A stretch of 56,098 nt of DNA, from contig NW_017264208.1 in NCBI RefSeq assembly GCF_001619985.1, positions 296,351 to 352,448 of the forward strand. The letters run 5' to 3'. A model generated the notes under the pieces. It did not search any database. It was not told where the DNA came from and was given only the letters and a program-made list of their open reading frames with translations. Both the position numbers and the translations under genes were made by a program. The stretch's first letter is position 1. Every line of letters begins with the position of its first letter. The stretch comes from Xylona heveae TC161. Lineage: Eukaryota; Ascomycota; Xylonomycetes; Xylonales; Xylonaceae. Shown here in pieces: positions 34,241 to 46,591 of this stretch.

Positions 34241-37200
34241 ATGTCGGCACAACCACACGGCCAGTACGACGATGCCTATGGGCATCATCCTGAATCAACG
34301 GGTTCGTACTACCAGGATGATGCAAACGAAGGATACTATGACCATCAGCGAGACTACCAACAGCCGCAGGCTGGAGAAGGGTATTATGATGACGCGTGAG
34401 TCATGTCTCGATACCACTGTCAGAAAAACACGTGAGCTAAATGGATATCTAGGGGCTATTACAACGCGGAAAATACCAACCCGTACCAAGAGGGTGGCTA
34501 TTACGATGCCCATCCCCAGGGGTATCAGGATGAGTACTATCATGACCAGTACTACGACCAGAATGCCGCTGCAGGAGCTCAACCAGGGTATGGGTAAGTT
34601 TTGAAGTGCACATTCTCTAGGATATCATTATTGACGATTCAAAAGACCAAAGGGGAAACGTCGTGGTCCCGACTCTGAAGAAGAATCGGAGACTTTCAGT
34701 GATTTCACCATGAGGTCGGACATGGCTCGCGCCGCTGAACTGGATTACTATGGCCGTGGCGACGAAAAATATAATAGCTATGGCGACGGTGCCATGGGTG
34801 CAAGGGGCTATCGTCCTCCTTCCTCGCAGATCTCCTACGGTGGAAATCGATCTTCCGGTGCATCAACGCCCGTTTATGGGATGGATCATCCAAACGTCCT
34901 GCCGGCTGGTCAGCGATCCCGTGAGCCTTACCCGGCGTGGACTTCAGATGCGCAGATTCCGCTCTCCAAGGAAGAGATTGAAGATATATTCCTTGACTTG
35001 ACCGCCAAATTCGGCTTTCAACGCGACAGCATGCGTAACATGTACGACCACTTCATGACGCTGTTAGACTCTAGGGCTTCGCGCATGACGCCGAACCAGG
35101 CGTTACTTTCTCTTCATGCTGATTATATCGGTGGAGAGAATGCTAACTACCGGAGATGGTACTTCGCGGCTCACCTTGATCTTGATGATGCTGTTGGATT
35201 TGCAAACATGAAGCTCGGAAAATCTAGCCGACGTGCTCGAAAGGCTCGAAAGGCGGCCAAGAAGAAGGCGCAACAGGACCCTCAAAATGAGGAGCAAACC
35301 CTGGAATCTTTGGAAGGCGACAACAGCTTGGAAGCAGCTGAATATCGGTGGAAAAGCAGGATGAATCGCATGTCCCAGCACGATAGAGTAAGACAGGTTG
35401 CACTCTACTTGCTTTGCTGGGGCGAAGCCAACCAAGTGCGATTCATGCCTGAAGCGCTCTGCTTCATTTTCAAATGTGCTGATGACTATCTGCATTCACC
35501 GGAGTGTCAGAACAGAGTCGACCCCGTCGAGGAGTTCACCTATCTAAATGAGGTGATTACTCCTCTCTATCAGTACTGCAGAGACCAGTGCTATGAGATC
35601 CAAAATGGAAAATACGTTCGACGGGAAAGAGATCACGAGAAAGTGATTGGTTATGACGATATCAACCAGCTTTTCTGGTATCCAGAAGGGATTGAAAGAA
35701 TCATTTTTGAAGATAAGACTCGGCTTGTCGACTTCCCTCCCGGAGAGCGTTTTTCGAAGCTGAAGGATGTCAACTGGAAGAAGGTCTTCTTCAAGACGTA
35801 CAAGGAAACACGTTCTTGGTTCCACATGCTGGTTAACTTCAACCGTATCTGGGTCATCCATGTCTGCACATACTGGTTTTACACTGCTTACAATTCGCCA
35901 TCTTTATACACCAAGGATTATAAGCAACAGATTGATAACAAACCCACACACGCTGCTATGTGGTCGGCACCTGGCTTTGCTGGCACGATCGCCTCTCTTA
36001 TCGAAATCGCTGCCACCATTTGCGAATGGGCCTATGTGCCTCGAAAATGGGCTGGCGCGCAACATCTGACTAAGCGGCTGCTCTTCCTGCTGCTTGTGTT
36101 CGCTGTCAATCTTGGACCGGGAATTTACGTATTTGGAGTGAACCAACATGGTAAAATTGCCCTTATCCTTGGAGTAGTGCAATTTTTTATCGCTATTGCT
36201 ACCTTCTTCTTCTTTGCGGTTATGCCGCTTGGAGGATTGTTTGGCAGCTACCTCACTAAGAACTCGCGTCAGTACGTGGCCAGTCAGACTTTCACTGCCA
36301 GCTACCCGCGTCTTCGGGGAAACGACATGTGGATGTCTTGGGGACTCTGGTTTTTGGTGTTCCTTTGCAAACTCGTTGAATCTTACTTTTTCCTCACTCT
36401 CTCTCTACGAGACCCCATCCGAATTCTAGGGGAAACGAAGATTCACCGGTGTGCGGGTGATGGCATCATTAAGGATAAACTCTGCTATCACCAGCCCAAG
36501 ATTCTACTCGGATTAATGTTCTTTACCGATCTTGTGTTCTTCTTCCTCGATACCTATCTCTGGTACATCATTTGGAACACAATCTTCTCGGTAGCCAGAT
36601 CTTTCTATCTGGGCGTATCAATTTGGACACCATGGAGAAACATCTTCTCGCGTTTGCCGAAACGTATTTATTCAAAGATTCTCGCCACAACTGATATGGA
36701 AATTAAGTACAAACCGAAGGTGTTGATTTCTCAGATTTGGAACGCCATTGTCATATCGATGTACCGGGAACATCTTCTTGCTATCGACCACGTACAGAAG
36801 TTGCTCTATCATCAAGTCCCTTCTGAACAAGAGGGAAAGAGAACTCTCCGTGCACCGACCTTCTTCGTTTCCCAGGAAGACCATTCGTTTAAGACGGAGT
36901 TCTTCCCCCCCTTGAGTGAGGCGGAACGACGTATTTCGTTCTTCGCGCAGTCGTTATCCACCCCCATTCCCGAGCCTTTGCCTGTGGACAACATGCCGAC
37001 CTTTACGGTTTTCATTCCTCACTACAGCGAGAAGATCCTTTTGTCGCTCCGTGAGATTATTAGAGAAGATGAGCCATTCTCCCGAGTCACATTGCTAGAA
37101 TATTTGAAACAATTGCACCCGCATGAGTGGGATTGCTTTGTTAAGGATACAAAGATTCTGGCGGATGAGACTTCTCAATTTAATGGAGACTACGAAAAGA

Positions 37201-40166
37201 CTGAAAAGGACACGGCCAAAGCAAAGATTGATGATCTGCCATTCTATTGCATTGGGTTCAAGTCTGCTGCACCTGAATATACTCTTCGCACACGAATCTG
37301 GGCTTCATTGCGTTCTCAAACTCTGTATCGCACGATCTCTGGTTTCATGAACTACTCGCGCGCCATAAAGCTGCTTTATCGCGTGGAAAATCCAGAAGTG
37401 GTCCAGATGTTTGGCGGCAATTCTGACAAGCTGGAGAGGGAACTCGAGCGAATGGCGAGGCGCAAGTTTAAGATTTGTGTTTCGATGCAGCGATACGCCA
37501 AGTTTACCACGGAAGAACGTGAAAATACTGAATTCCTTCTGAGAGCTTACCCGGACTTACAAATCGCATACTTGGATGAGGAACCACCGGTAAATGAAGG
37601 AGAAGAGCCTCGACTCTACTCTGCACTCATCGACGGCCACTCGGAGATCCTGGACAATGGAATGCGACGACCGAAATTCCGAGTCCAACTTTCTGGCAAT
37701 CCAATCCTCGGTGACGGAAAGTCTGACAATCAGAATCATGCCATTATCTTCTACCGCGGCGAATATATTCAGCTCATTGATGCCAACCAAGACAACTACC
37801 TCGAAGAGTGCTTGAAGATTCGCAGCGTCCTTGCGGAATTCGAAGAGATGACTACCGATAATGTTTCTCCATATACTCCAGGCCTACCATCCACGAGGTT
37901 TAACCCGGTCGCCATCCTCGGCGCTCGTGAATATATTTTCTCTGAAAATATTGGTATACTCGGTGACATTGCGGCTGGAAAGGAGCAAACCTTTGGTACA
38001 CTCTTCGCTCGGACCTTGGCACAGATTGGTGGAAAGCTTCACTACGGTCATCCTGACTTCCTCAACGGTATATTCATGACTACTCGCGGCGGTGTTTCCA
38101 AAGCGCAGAAGGGACTTCACCTCAACGAAGATATCTACGCAGGTATGAATGCCGTGCTTCGTGGAGGTCGGATTAAGCATTGCGAGTATTTCCAATGCGG
38201 CAAAGGTCGTGACCTTGGTTTCGGATCAGTCCTCAATTTCACCACCAAGATTGGTACCGGTATGGGTGAGCAAATGCTGTCCAGAGAGTACTACTATCTT
38301 GGCACTCAACTTCCTCTTGATCGATTCTTGTCATTCTACTATGCTCACCCCGGGTTCCATTTGAACAACCTTTTCATCATGTTGTCCGTCCAATTTTTGA
38401 TGGTTTGTGTCATGAACCTCGGAGCTCTTCGGCATGAAACAATTATGTGCCACTTCAAGCGTGGTATTCCTCGTACCGATCCTCGAACTCCGACTGGGTG
38501 TGCTGATCTCCACCCTATATTGGACTGGGTGAGGAGATGTATTGTGTCTATTTTCATCGTCTTTTTCATCTCATTCGTTCCACTGGTTGTCCAAGAACTC
38601 ACAGAGCGAGGGTTCTGGCGCGCTGCAACGCGTTTGGCGAAGCAGTTCTCTTCGCTGTCGCCTTTCTTTGAGATCTTTGTCACTCAGATATATGCCAACT
38701 CCCTCGGACAAGATCTCTCTTTTGGAGGTGCCCGATACATTGGCACTGGTCGTGGTTTTGCGACCGCCCGAATCCCATTTGGCGTGTTGTATTCACGTTT
38801 CGCTGGCCCGTCGATCTATCTTGGAGCACGTGCATTGCTGATGCTCCTCTTCGGAACGGTCACTGTCTGGGTCCCATGGTTTCTCTACTTTTGGGTTTCG
38901 CTTCTAGCTCTTTGCATTTCGCCTTTCCTGTTTAATCCGCATCAATTTTCCTGGAACGATTTCTTCATCGACTACCGGGACTACCTTCGGTGGTTATCTC
39001 GCGGCAACTCCCGCTCTCATGCATCTTCCTGGATCGCATTCTGTAGACTTTCGCGGACTCGGATTACTGGCTACAAGCGCAAGATACTGGGTGATCCATC
39101 TCAGAAGCTGTCAGGCGATGCGCCTCGGGCACACTTTACAAACTTGTTTTTTGCCGAGATCGTGGGCCCGTTGGTGTGGATTGGTGTATCACTTATTCCT
39201 TACTTGTTCATCAATGCTCAAACTGGAGTCAAGAATCCCCAACCAGCCTCAAACGCGTTGATTCGAGTCGCTATCGTCGCCATGGGACCTGTTGCGGTCA
39301 ACGCTGGAGTTTTGCTCGGTTTCTTCGGAATGGCATGCTGCATGGGGCCACTTCTGAGCATGTGCTGCAAAAAGTTTGGCGCTGTACTTGCCGCAATCGC
39401 GCATGCTATTGCCGTCATTGTTTTACTTGTCTTCTTCGAAGTCATGTTCTTCCTGGAGGGCTGGAATTTTGCCAGAACATTGCTCGGTATGATTACCGTG
39501 ATCACTATCCAGCGTTTCTTCTTCAAGTTGATCATCTGCCTCGCTCTCACTCGAGAGTTCAAGCAGGACTCCGCAAACATCGCTTGGTGGACTGGAAAGT
39601 GGTATGCCATGGGCTGGCACTCTATTTCGCAACCAGGTCGAGAATTCTTGTGTAAGATCACTGAGCTCGGCTTCTTCGCTGCGGATTTCATTCTGGGACA
39701 CTTTATTCTATTCTTAATGCTCCCTGCCCTTTGCGTGCCATATATTGACAAGTTCCATTCCGTCATGCTCTTTTGGCTGCGTCCAAGGTAAGCCGATTCA
39801 TCATTATCTTTAATTCCAGACGCTAATTCGATCTACAGTCGACAAATTCGACCTCCCATCTATTCGCTCAAGCAGTCCAAACTTCGGAGGAGACGTGTCA
39901 TTCGATTTGCCATACTCTATTTTGTCATGGTCGTTATCTTCGTTGCTCTTATTGCGGCTCCTTTGGTCGCCGGTAAAGTTGTACACAATCTGCCCTCAAT
40001 TCCTTTCGACCTGCGTCAACCTACGCATCAGAACAACAACGACACTACGAATCTTCGAACCGGAACCGCTTTGATTCCCGTTGGCTCCTCTCCCACTGCT
40101 AGTTCGGAAGCATCTTCTGGAGCCGCGTCATCGGCATCCTCATCTTCAAAATTGAGATTTTTCTAA
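34241..40166 (+). CDS. FKS1: 1,3-beta-glucan synthase catalytic subunit Fks1, four exons
   Basis: Fks1 is the GT48 plasma-membrane synthase that makes beta-1,3-glucan from UDP-glucose with Rho1; it is the echinocandin target. Exons are 34241-34395, 34453-34593, 34646-39787 and 39839-40166, giving 1,921 residues, the usual size. The N-terminal cytosolic part is Tyr/Gly/Asp-rich ([21 protein letters not shown]). Membrane blocks flank the large central cytosolic catalytic domain. Hot spot 1 reads FLTLSLRDP (residues 681-689, Ser685) and hot spot 2 [10 protein letters not shown] (residues 1392-1401), both of drug-susceptible type. The C-terminus ends in a Ser/Ala-rich tail. Three short GT-AG introns are at the ends, while the catalytic body is one 5.1-kb exon. 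LCB1 follows on the same strand 557 bp later. Confidence 0.98.
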
Positions 40167-40723
40167 TTTGATTGATGTGGAGGGGCACTTGTCCATTTTC
40201 AAGTGGCAAGCTAGAGTTTATTACTCGCGTCGGGATAGGGAGGGTTCTAGATGGAGGCTCTCTCCGCCCTGGGAATATGCACATTCATAAACGCTTTTCA
40301 TTTTCTTCGCCTTCTTCTTTGTAAAGCTGCCTTCCACCGCTGCGTGGTGGCTGCGGCTACTTCGACCGTAATATTTTTATATTAGAGCACATCTGGGCAT
40401 TGCGAATATCAGAAATTTCTTACTCATGAAAATTACGTATTATTTTGTACTTTGCGTTGAATAAGTGAGAATATTTGAGCGGTTCAGCGCGCACCTACCT
40501 AAGCGGTCGTCTTCCAACACGTGATATAATATGATTAGTGCGGGCTGTTCGGCTATGCGGTTGACAATAAAAGCATCAGTGTTCCCGGGTGCCCCGTTTC
40601 GTTCCGGTTAAGGGGCCGTCGGCGCGTCAGAAAGTCTCACATTTGCGAGAACAGCCTTAAGAATAGATTGTTGACCTCTTTTTAGGTTGGACTCGTAACA
40701 ACGTCTCTCTACGCTGAACCGAG
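40167..40723. other. Intergenic region between FKS1 and LCB1
   Basis: Contains the FKS1 3' untranslated region and the LCB1 promoter. No coding signal was recognised. Confidence 0.5.
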
Positions 40724-42484
40724 ATGGATTTGCAGGATATGCAGCACTCCCTCCGTCACGCCTTTAGGGAGCTGGCTGTTCACGTTCAAAGACTACCTGG
40801 TTCAGCGATAATATTGCGATACATCAAGTCAAGCTACCAAAACGATCCAGTACGATCGGCAGTTGAGCTATTCCTATTTCTCTTTGCCGTCAGATATCTT
40901 CTTTCCTCGAAATATTCAACACAAAAGCAGAACTATGTGTCACTGTCAGACGAGGTACATTAATATGGTTGTTCATCCGGACTATTGGATTCCTGTCAAT
41001 AACAGTACCTAGGAAATAGATGAATTGGTTGAAGATTGGAGTCCTGAACCATTAGTTCCGACACAAAGTACTTTCGAGATAGCTGAGAACGAGAAGAGGC
41101 CTGTCATTGTTGGGTTCGCAATCCACATCACAATTTTTTACGGCAAGCGCTAAAATTCGCAGACCTACAGGCCCTAAAACCAAGTTATCCAATGGCCGTA
41201 CAGTCTCGAACCTAGCATCTTTTAATTTCTATAATTTTGTCGCCAACGAGAGCCTTAAAGAGAAGGCAATTCAGACCCTGCGAACTTATGGAGTCGGCCC
41301 ATGTGGACCACCAGGGTTCTACGGGACCCAGGACGTTCACATGAAAACGGAGGCAGATATTGCCGCACATCTGGGTACTCCGGCGTGTATAATATACTCT
41401 CAAGCGTTTTCAACCATCTCCAGCGTCATTCCAGCTTTTTCTAAGAGAGGAGACATAATTGTGGCAGACAAGTCGGTCAATTATGCGATTCGAAAAGGTC
41501 TACAGATATCGAGAAGCACGGTTCGCTGGTTTGAGCACAATGACATGACCGATTTGGAAAGAGTCTTAGAGAAGGTGGTAAATGAACAAGCAAAAAAGCC
41601 CTTGACCCGACGCTTCATAGTTACAGAAGGACTGTTTGAGAACGTTGGAGATGTCGTCAATTTACCAAAGCTCGTATGTCTTTTCTCATTACTTGGAAAG
41701 CAGCACTGACCGTGATTGGCACCAGATCGAGCTGAAGCTGAAGTATAAGTTCAGACTGATCCTTGATGAGACCTGGTCCTTCGGTGTTCTTGGAAGGACT
41801 GGCAGAGGTGTTACTGAGCAACAGAACGTCGATGCAGCTGAGGTTGATATGATAGTGGGCTCCTTGGCGGGTCCTTTGTGTGCAGGTGGAGGATTTTGTG
41901 CTGGTTCGAACGAGATTGTAAAGCATCAGCGAATCACAGCCACAGCGTATACTTTCTCTGCCGCTCTCCCTGCCATGCTAGCCACAACAGCTAGTGAGAC
42001 AATAGGTTTGTTACAAAGCACACCTGAGATAATTATTCAACTTCGCGAGAACATCAAAGCGATGCGCACCCAACTTGATCCTCGCAGTGATTGGGTCTTT
42101 TGTACGAGTTCTACCGAAAGCCCTCTCATGCTTTTAGCGTTGAAACCGAGTGTTGTTGTTTCGAAAAATCTTAGCATTGGCGATCAAGAGTCACTCCTTC
42201 AAGACATTGTTGATGAGGCAAGTTTCCCTAGCTTTTCAATTTAGGCTAGAGGTTCGCTCACTAATATTACCAATTCTTAACCACAGACACTCGTCAATGG
42301 GGTTTTAATCACTCGCCTCAAGTCAGTCCCCGCTGACCTGAACTCTACGCCGCGCGATCCAAATTGGTATCAGCAGCCGGCTCTCAAAGTTTGTATCACT
42401 ACAGGTCTTTCGAAAAAGGAAATCGAGAGAGCTGGGGTTACTATTCGGCATGCCATCACAAAGGTCATGAACAAGCGGAAATAG
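40724..42484 (+). CDS. LCB1: Serine palmitoyltransferase subunit Lcb1, five exons
   Basis: Lcb1 pairs with Lcb2 in the ER to condense serine and palmitoyl-CoA, the first step of sphingolipid synthesis. Exons are 40724-40954, 41013-41113, 41163-41673, 41726-42217 and 42287-42484, giving 510 residues. An N-terminal membrane segment (VELFLFLFAVRYLL) precedes the aminotransferase-fold domain. YGVGPCGPPGFYGTQDVH carries the cysteine equivalent to human SPTLC1 Cys133. The LDETWSFGVLGRTGRG region lacks the PLP lysine, as expected for this non-catalytic subunit. Intron 4 has a GC donor (GAG|GCAAGT); it is needed to reach TLVNGVLITRLK, since reading through stops at 42244. Intron 2 has a weak donor (GTTCGC). 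Confidence 0.95.
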
Positions 42485-45400
42485 CCTTCTCCTATCTGCA
42501 ATGAGCCTAAATGCATCTTTGGTGTCCTTGGACTTTTAAAAGGCAGCAGACTTTAGAATTTTAGTTTTTTCGATTTCTAATAGCGTGTAATGTATAATAT
42601 CTACTCAAAAATTGGAGATGTTGTAATTCTGCAGAATTGTAAAGTATTTGTAGATATTTATGAACGGACATTCCATTTGAAGGAAGGATTTTAAATAGTG
42701 AGATTAGCCAAATTCTCCTCTGATGATTGAGCATATAGTAATGCCGGAGAAAAGTAAGCCCGTTACCTGAATATTTATTGGAATCGCTGCTATATAGAAG
42801 TAAACTGAATAATATATTGTTATGTGGTACTTATGGTCATTTAGAGTAACTGAATCGAGAGGATTGTATTCCATGTGCTGTGCTGTTTCCCACGAGTTTA
42901 GTAATATCGGTGGTAGGTATCTCCGGGAGCCTACCACCGAGTGATATAAGATGATGGCGCAGCAAAATCTCCTGGACAGGGCTGAGGACTTGACGGTTAT
43001 ATTTATTGAGGGGTATGTATGCAGTTGATTCTTTGAAAATTATGATCATTCATCTCGGTCACTGGCATGGTCTTCAGAAAATGCTTCCAGGGACATTTGC
43101 TGAGAATTCAGGAGTATTGACCGAAATAGCGCCAAAGAAAGATAAACACAGGGCGACGGCCCATTTTGATAGTCTTTCATTAGTTTTGCGAGTCGCAAGT
43201 GGTTTTCAAAAACTGCTTGCCAGAACGAAAGTCTTGTTCGAGGGATGTTGTCAATTCGAGAGACCACATACTCCGTACGGAGGTAGCCATTGTTCTACGA
43301 GCACCTTTGTATTTTACGCGCATAGTTATTTCTCGCCATAGTTGCAGGTTTCAACCGCGGGGCGTACGGCAATGCGGCCGAGAACAAAATAAAGGAAGCC
43401 GTCCCTGCGAGCAGACCTTGGGGCGCTAATGCTCTTAGCCCTCGCTGTAACTGTACAAAGAAGATCTTTACTTTAGCGAGACACGGCTCGGGGACATTCC
43501 TGCACGATCCACCAGCGGCCGCATTGCGTGGCCTTCGTTGCCTTGTTCGGCTTTCTCTTTGATATTTAACCGAAACAAGTTGCAGTTGGGTTCTCTGCTG
43601 AGGACTAACCTCCTGCGTAGTCACGATACTTTTTCAAATCGTACGTGAAAGGAACAAGGGATTTGTACCACAGCACCGCCCCCTTTTTTTTTTTCCCCCT
43701 TTAACAGATAACTCTCCATTTCCGGGTTTCTACACAAGATATATGGACTTTCAACAGAAGACCAAAACCACTATTTTGTGCAGCCTGTGCGGTTCGGCAG
43801 ACTGATCATCCATCCAAACTTCTCTGCACCAACGCACTACCGTGTATGTATTAGTAGTAGTAGTGTCGCGCTAGGGTTGATCTGCAATAAGACCGGCTCT
43901 CACCCGCGGGTCGGCGTTCCCATTCGGAACCCTTCAAGAGCGGGCAGAAAGGGCCGAAGATGACACGGCTTCTGATTCTTTGGCTATAATTCAGCCGTAC
44001 GGATGGCTCTTATCTCGTTTACGAGCACTCCATATACACCGTAGTTTTTGGATGGTCTCACTACGGAAGTTCTGTCTTCGTAGAGACGCCTAGTGACAGG
44101 CCAGCGCTTGTCCCTCCGATTTGAGGTTCGCTTCACAGTCCTGTGCCTGAACTAGTGGCAGGTACAGAGGGATTTTTAACGGGTGCACGTGCTCGGTGGG
44201 GGGTTCGAAGAATACCAGGTACGAGTATGATTTTTGAACCAGGCCGTTCGACTAAAACGGCTTTGGAAAGCTGATATAACACATGCAAGTACCTCCTGTA
44301 CAGTACTACAAGATTTTTGCTTTTTCTCCTTTTCCATTGGAGGATCCCATGATGCCGTTTCTTATTGTACTTTGGTGCAGCACAATTTTCCTACCACCCC
44401 CGTGCAAGGTTTTCCTTCATTCTCGCTAAGAGAAAAAAAAAAGGTGTAAGTTTCTCTTTCAGTCAAGGAGATGGCAGGATGATGTCTTCTCCCGTCTTCT
44501 TCAGGTTTTTGAATGTCGGAATTTAAACAGACAAACGTTGATCTAAGATCTTTGTCATTGTACCCAACGACCGTAGTACTCCGTATATACATTTGGATTA
44601 TTGTATTCATACGGATATCTTCGTAGGATAATAGCCAGAGCGCATGGGACACATGCAGGTTGGGAAACCTGTAATGTTCACATTGAATTCTATAAATTAT
44701 CGTCATGTTGCTCATGCGAGTGATGGCTGATCCTCGATTGTTGAGCTTCCTAGTGACAGGGTATCATCAATATGTCCGTTTTGAGAGCACACCTCTCATC
44801 GTGATTATATTGGCATCCCAAGCCACGACGGTGAAGGTCCAGGATACCCCAACATGTTTGGTCGAGGATGACAAAGTACGGTATGAGGTCGTTTGGCGAT
44901 AGCATTGGGTGATCACACGGATGTACCTTCGTACGGAGGAACTCTTTCCCCATGTGGTTCGAAGGCCCCGCTGGAACACGTTGCCGGGATCCACCCTTTG
45001 TTCTACCCCTGCAGGGCCACGTCAAATGATTTTCAACGCATGAACGAGGTTGCGCCGAGTACGCGAATCATACCCTTGGATTGATTCTGTTCCCCCGACT
45101 CTTTCTCTTTCTCTTCATTCTTTTATGTCTTCTTTCCTTTTCTGGTCTCTCTTTGATGTGAAGTGGTTCCCACTAGGTCTGGCGCCGGCTCTGGTAATTA
45201 TTTCGCTTCCCCATGCTTGTCACCGTGGTTGTCGATCTTCAGCTCGTTAGCTTCCAACTGTCTGCTCGACGGCTTGATTTGTGGCGATCACTGTGGGACG
45301 TCTCTCAAAAATTCGACTCGTCTTTACCATGTGTTGCCTTGCCTCGTTGCATGAGGGTTCTCCATGGCCCTGCCCACTCTTTCCAATGGCCGACCCGCCA

Positions 45401-45668
45401 TTCTTTTAAAACAGCCTTTGTCCGCGTCCATGGTCGGAGTCCTTTTTTATCCTCTCACCTTCACTGCCCAGCACCGCCAGAACAGGCTCTCATCATTGCG
45501 GAGACATACTCCTCTTACGTTCCTTGAATCACATTCCTTTTTTGACCGCGTCTGTGACTGCGTCGTTATCTCATTCATTTGCTATCTTCTGCTCTCCTAA
45601 AGCATATTTTCTCTGAACCTCGGACGTAAAGAAGCATCTTTCAACCCGCAATCCCCAAAAAGTACGCA
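42485..45668. promoter_or_regulatory. 3.2-kb gene-free region upstream of the GH17 gene
   Basis: Reading frames here are short and overlapping, without family resemblance. A C/T run at 43679-43702 (about 12 T flanked by C runs) and a CT-rich leader-like stretch at about 45088-45165 point to the upstream region of a strongly expressed gene. Palindrome-like ACTCCGTA/TACGGAG words occur near 43270, 44578 and 44932. A lineage-specific gene or long non-coding RNA cannot be excluded. Confidence 0.5.
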
Positions 45669-46591
45669 ATGAAGACCGGTATCTTCGCCTTTGCCACTCT
45701 TGCTTTGTTGCAATTGACCTCTGGTCAACCTCACCGTAAGACCTAACGATCTAGTCAACATCGCTGAAGAAAAAGATGCTCAACGATTTTTAAGGACGTA
45801 CCCACCAACACCATGCCCGTGACTCAAACGCCTATGGTCTGAGTTACTCCCCTTACAATGACGATGGCAGCTGCAAATCCCAGGATCAGGTCAATGGAGA
45901 CTTCGACAAAATCGACGGATATGATCTTGTGCGCATCTATGGCGTTGACTGCAACCAAGTTTCAACTGTCTTATCTGCCGCAAAGGGTAAAGGCATGAAG
46001 CTATTTGCAGGTCTCTTCGACATCTCCAATGTCGACGGCGATATCCAGACAATTGTCAGCGCTGCTAACGGCGACTGGTCAAGCTTTGACACCGTGGCCG
46101 TCGGCAATGAGCTTTTAAACTCGAAATCAGCAAGCGCTGACGACGTTGTCAATGCCATTAAGACTGCTCGTGGTCTTCTCAACGGTGCCGGTTTCTCGGG
46201 TTCGGTTGTCACAGTGGATACCGCTGCCGCAATCACGTCCAACACTGAATTGTGTGACGCCTCTGACTACGTCGCCCTCAACTGTCACGCATTTTTCGAT
46301 GACAATGTGGAGGCTTCCGGGGCTGGTCCCTATGTGTTGTCTCAGGCGCAGGAGGTCTCGGCCGCGTGCAACAACAAGAAGACTGTCATTACAGAGTCTG
46401 GCTGGCCCTCGCAAGGCGACTCCAATGGAAAGGCTGTGCCATCTACGGAGAACCAAAAGTCTGCCATTGATTCTCTGAAGAACTCGTTCTCTTCCAATCT
46501 CATCCTGTTCACCGCTTTCAATGACATGTGGAAGAAGAACAATGCGGGTACATTCAACGCTGAGCAGTACTGGGGTATCCTCAGCGACTAA
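45669..46591 (+). CDS. Secreted GH17 beta-1,3-glucanase/transglucosidase-like cell-wall protein, two exons
   Basis: GH17 proteins of the Scw4/Scw10/Mp65 group act on cell-wall beta-1,3-glucan. Exons are 45669-45735 and 45795-46591, giving 287 residues. A signal peptide (MKTGIFAFATLALLQLTSG) is followed by a basic, His-rich stretch (QPHRRTHQHHARDS) with dibasic sites suited to Kex2-type processing. The catalytic pair is Glu128 in AVGNELLN (acid/base) and Glu223 in VITESGWPSQGDSNG (nucleophile). YGLSYSPYNDDGSCKSQDQV is the conserved mature start of the group. No GPI signal is visible, so the protein is probably soluble or wall-bound. The intron is 59 nt. The precise activity is unproven for this subgroup. 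Confidence 0.92.

Noticed and set aside
39218-39766. Minus-strand frame of 182 codons within FKS1
   Set aside because: Antisense shadow of the FKS1 C-terminal membrane region. No domain and no promoter context.
43295-43624. Minus-strand frame of 109 codons in the gene-free region
   Set aside because: Arg/Gln/Ala-rich composition with no family motif and no splice or promoter support.
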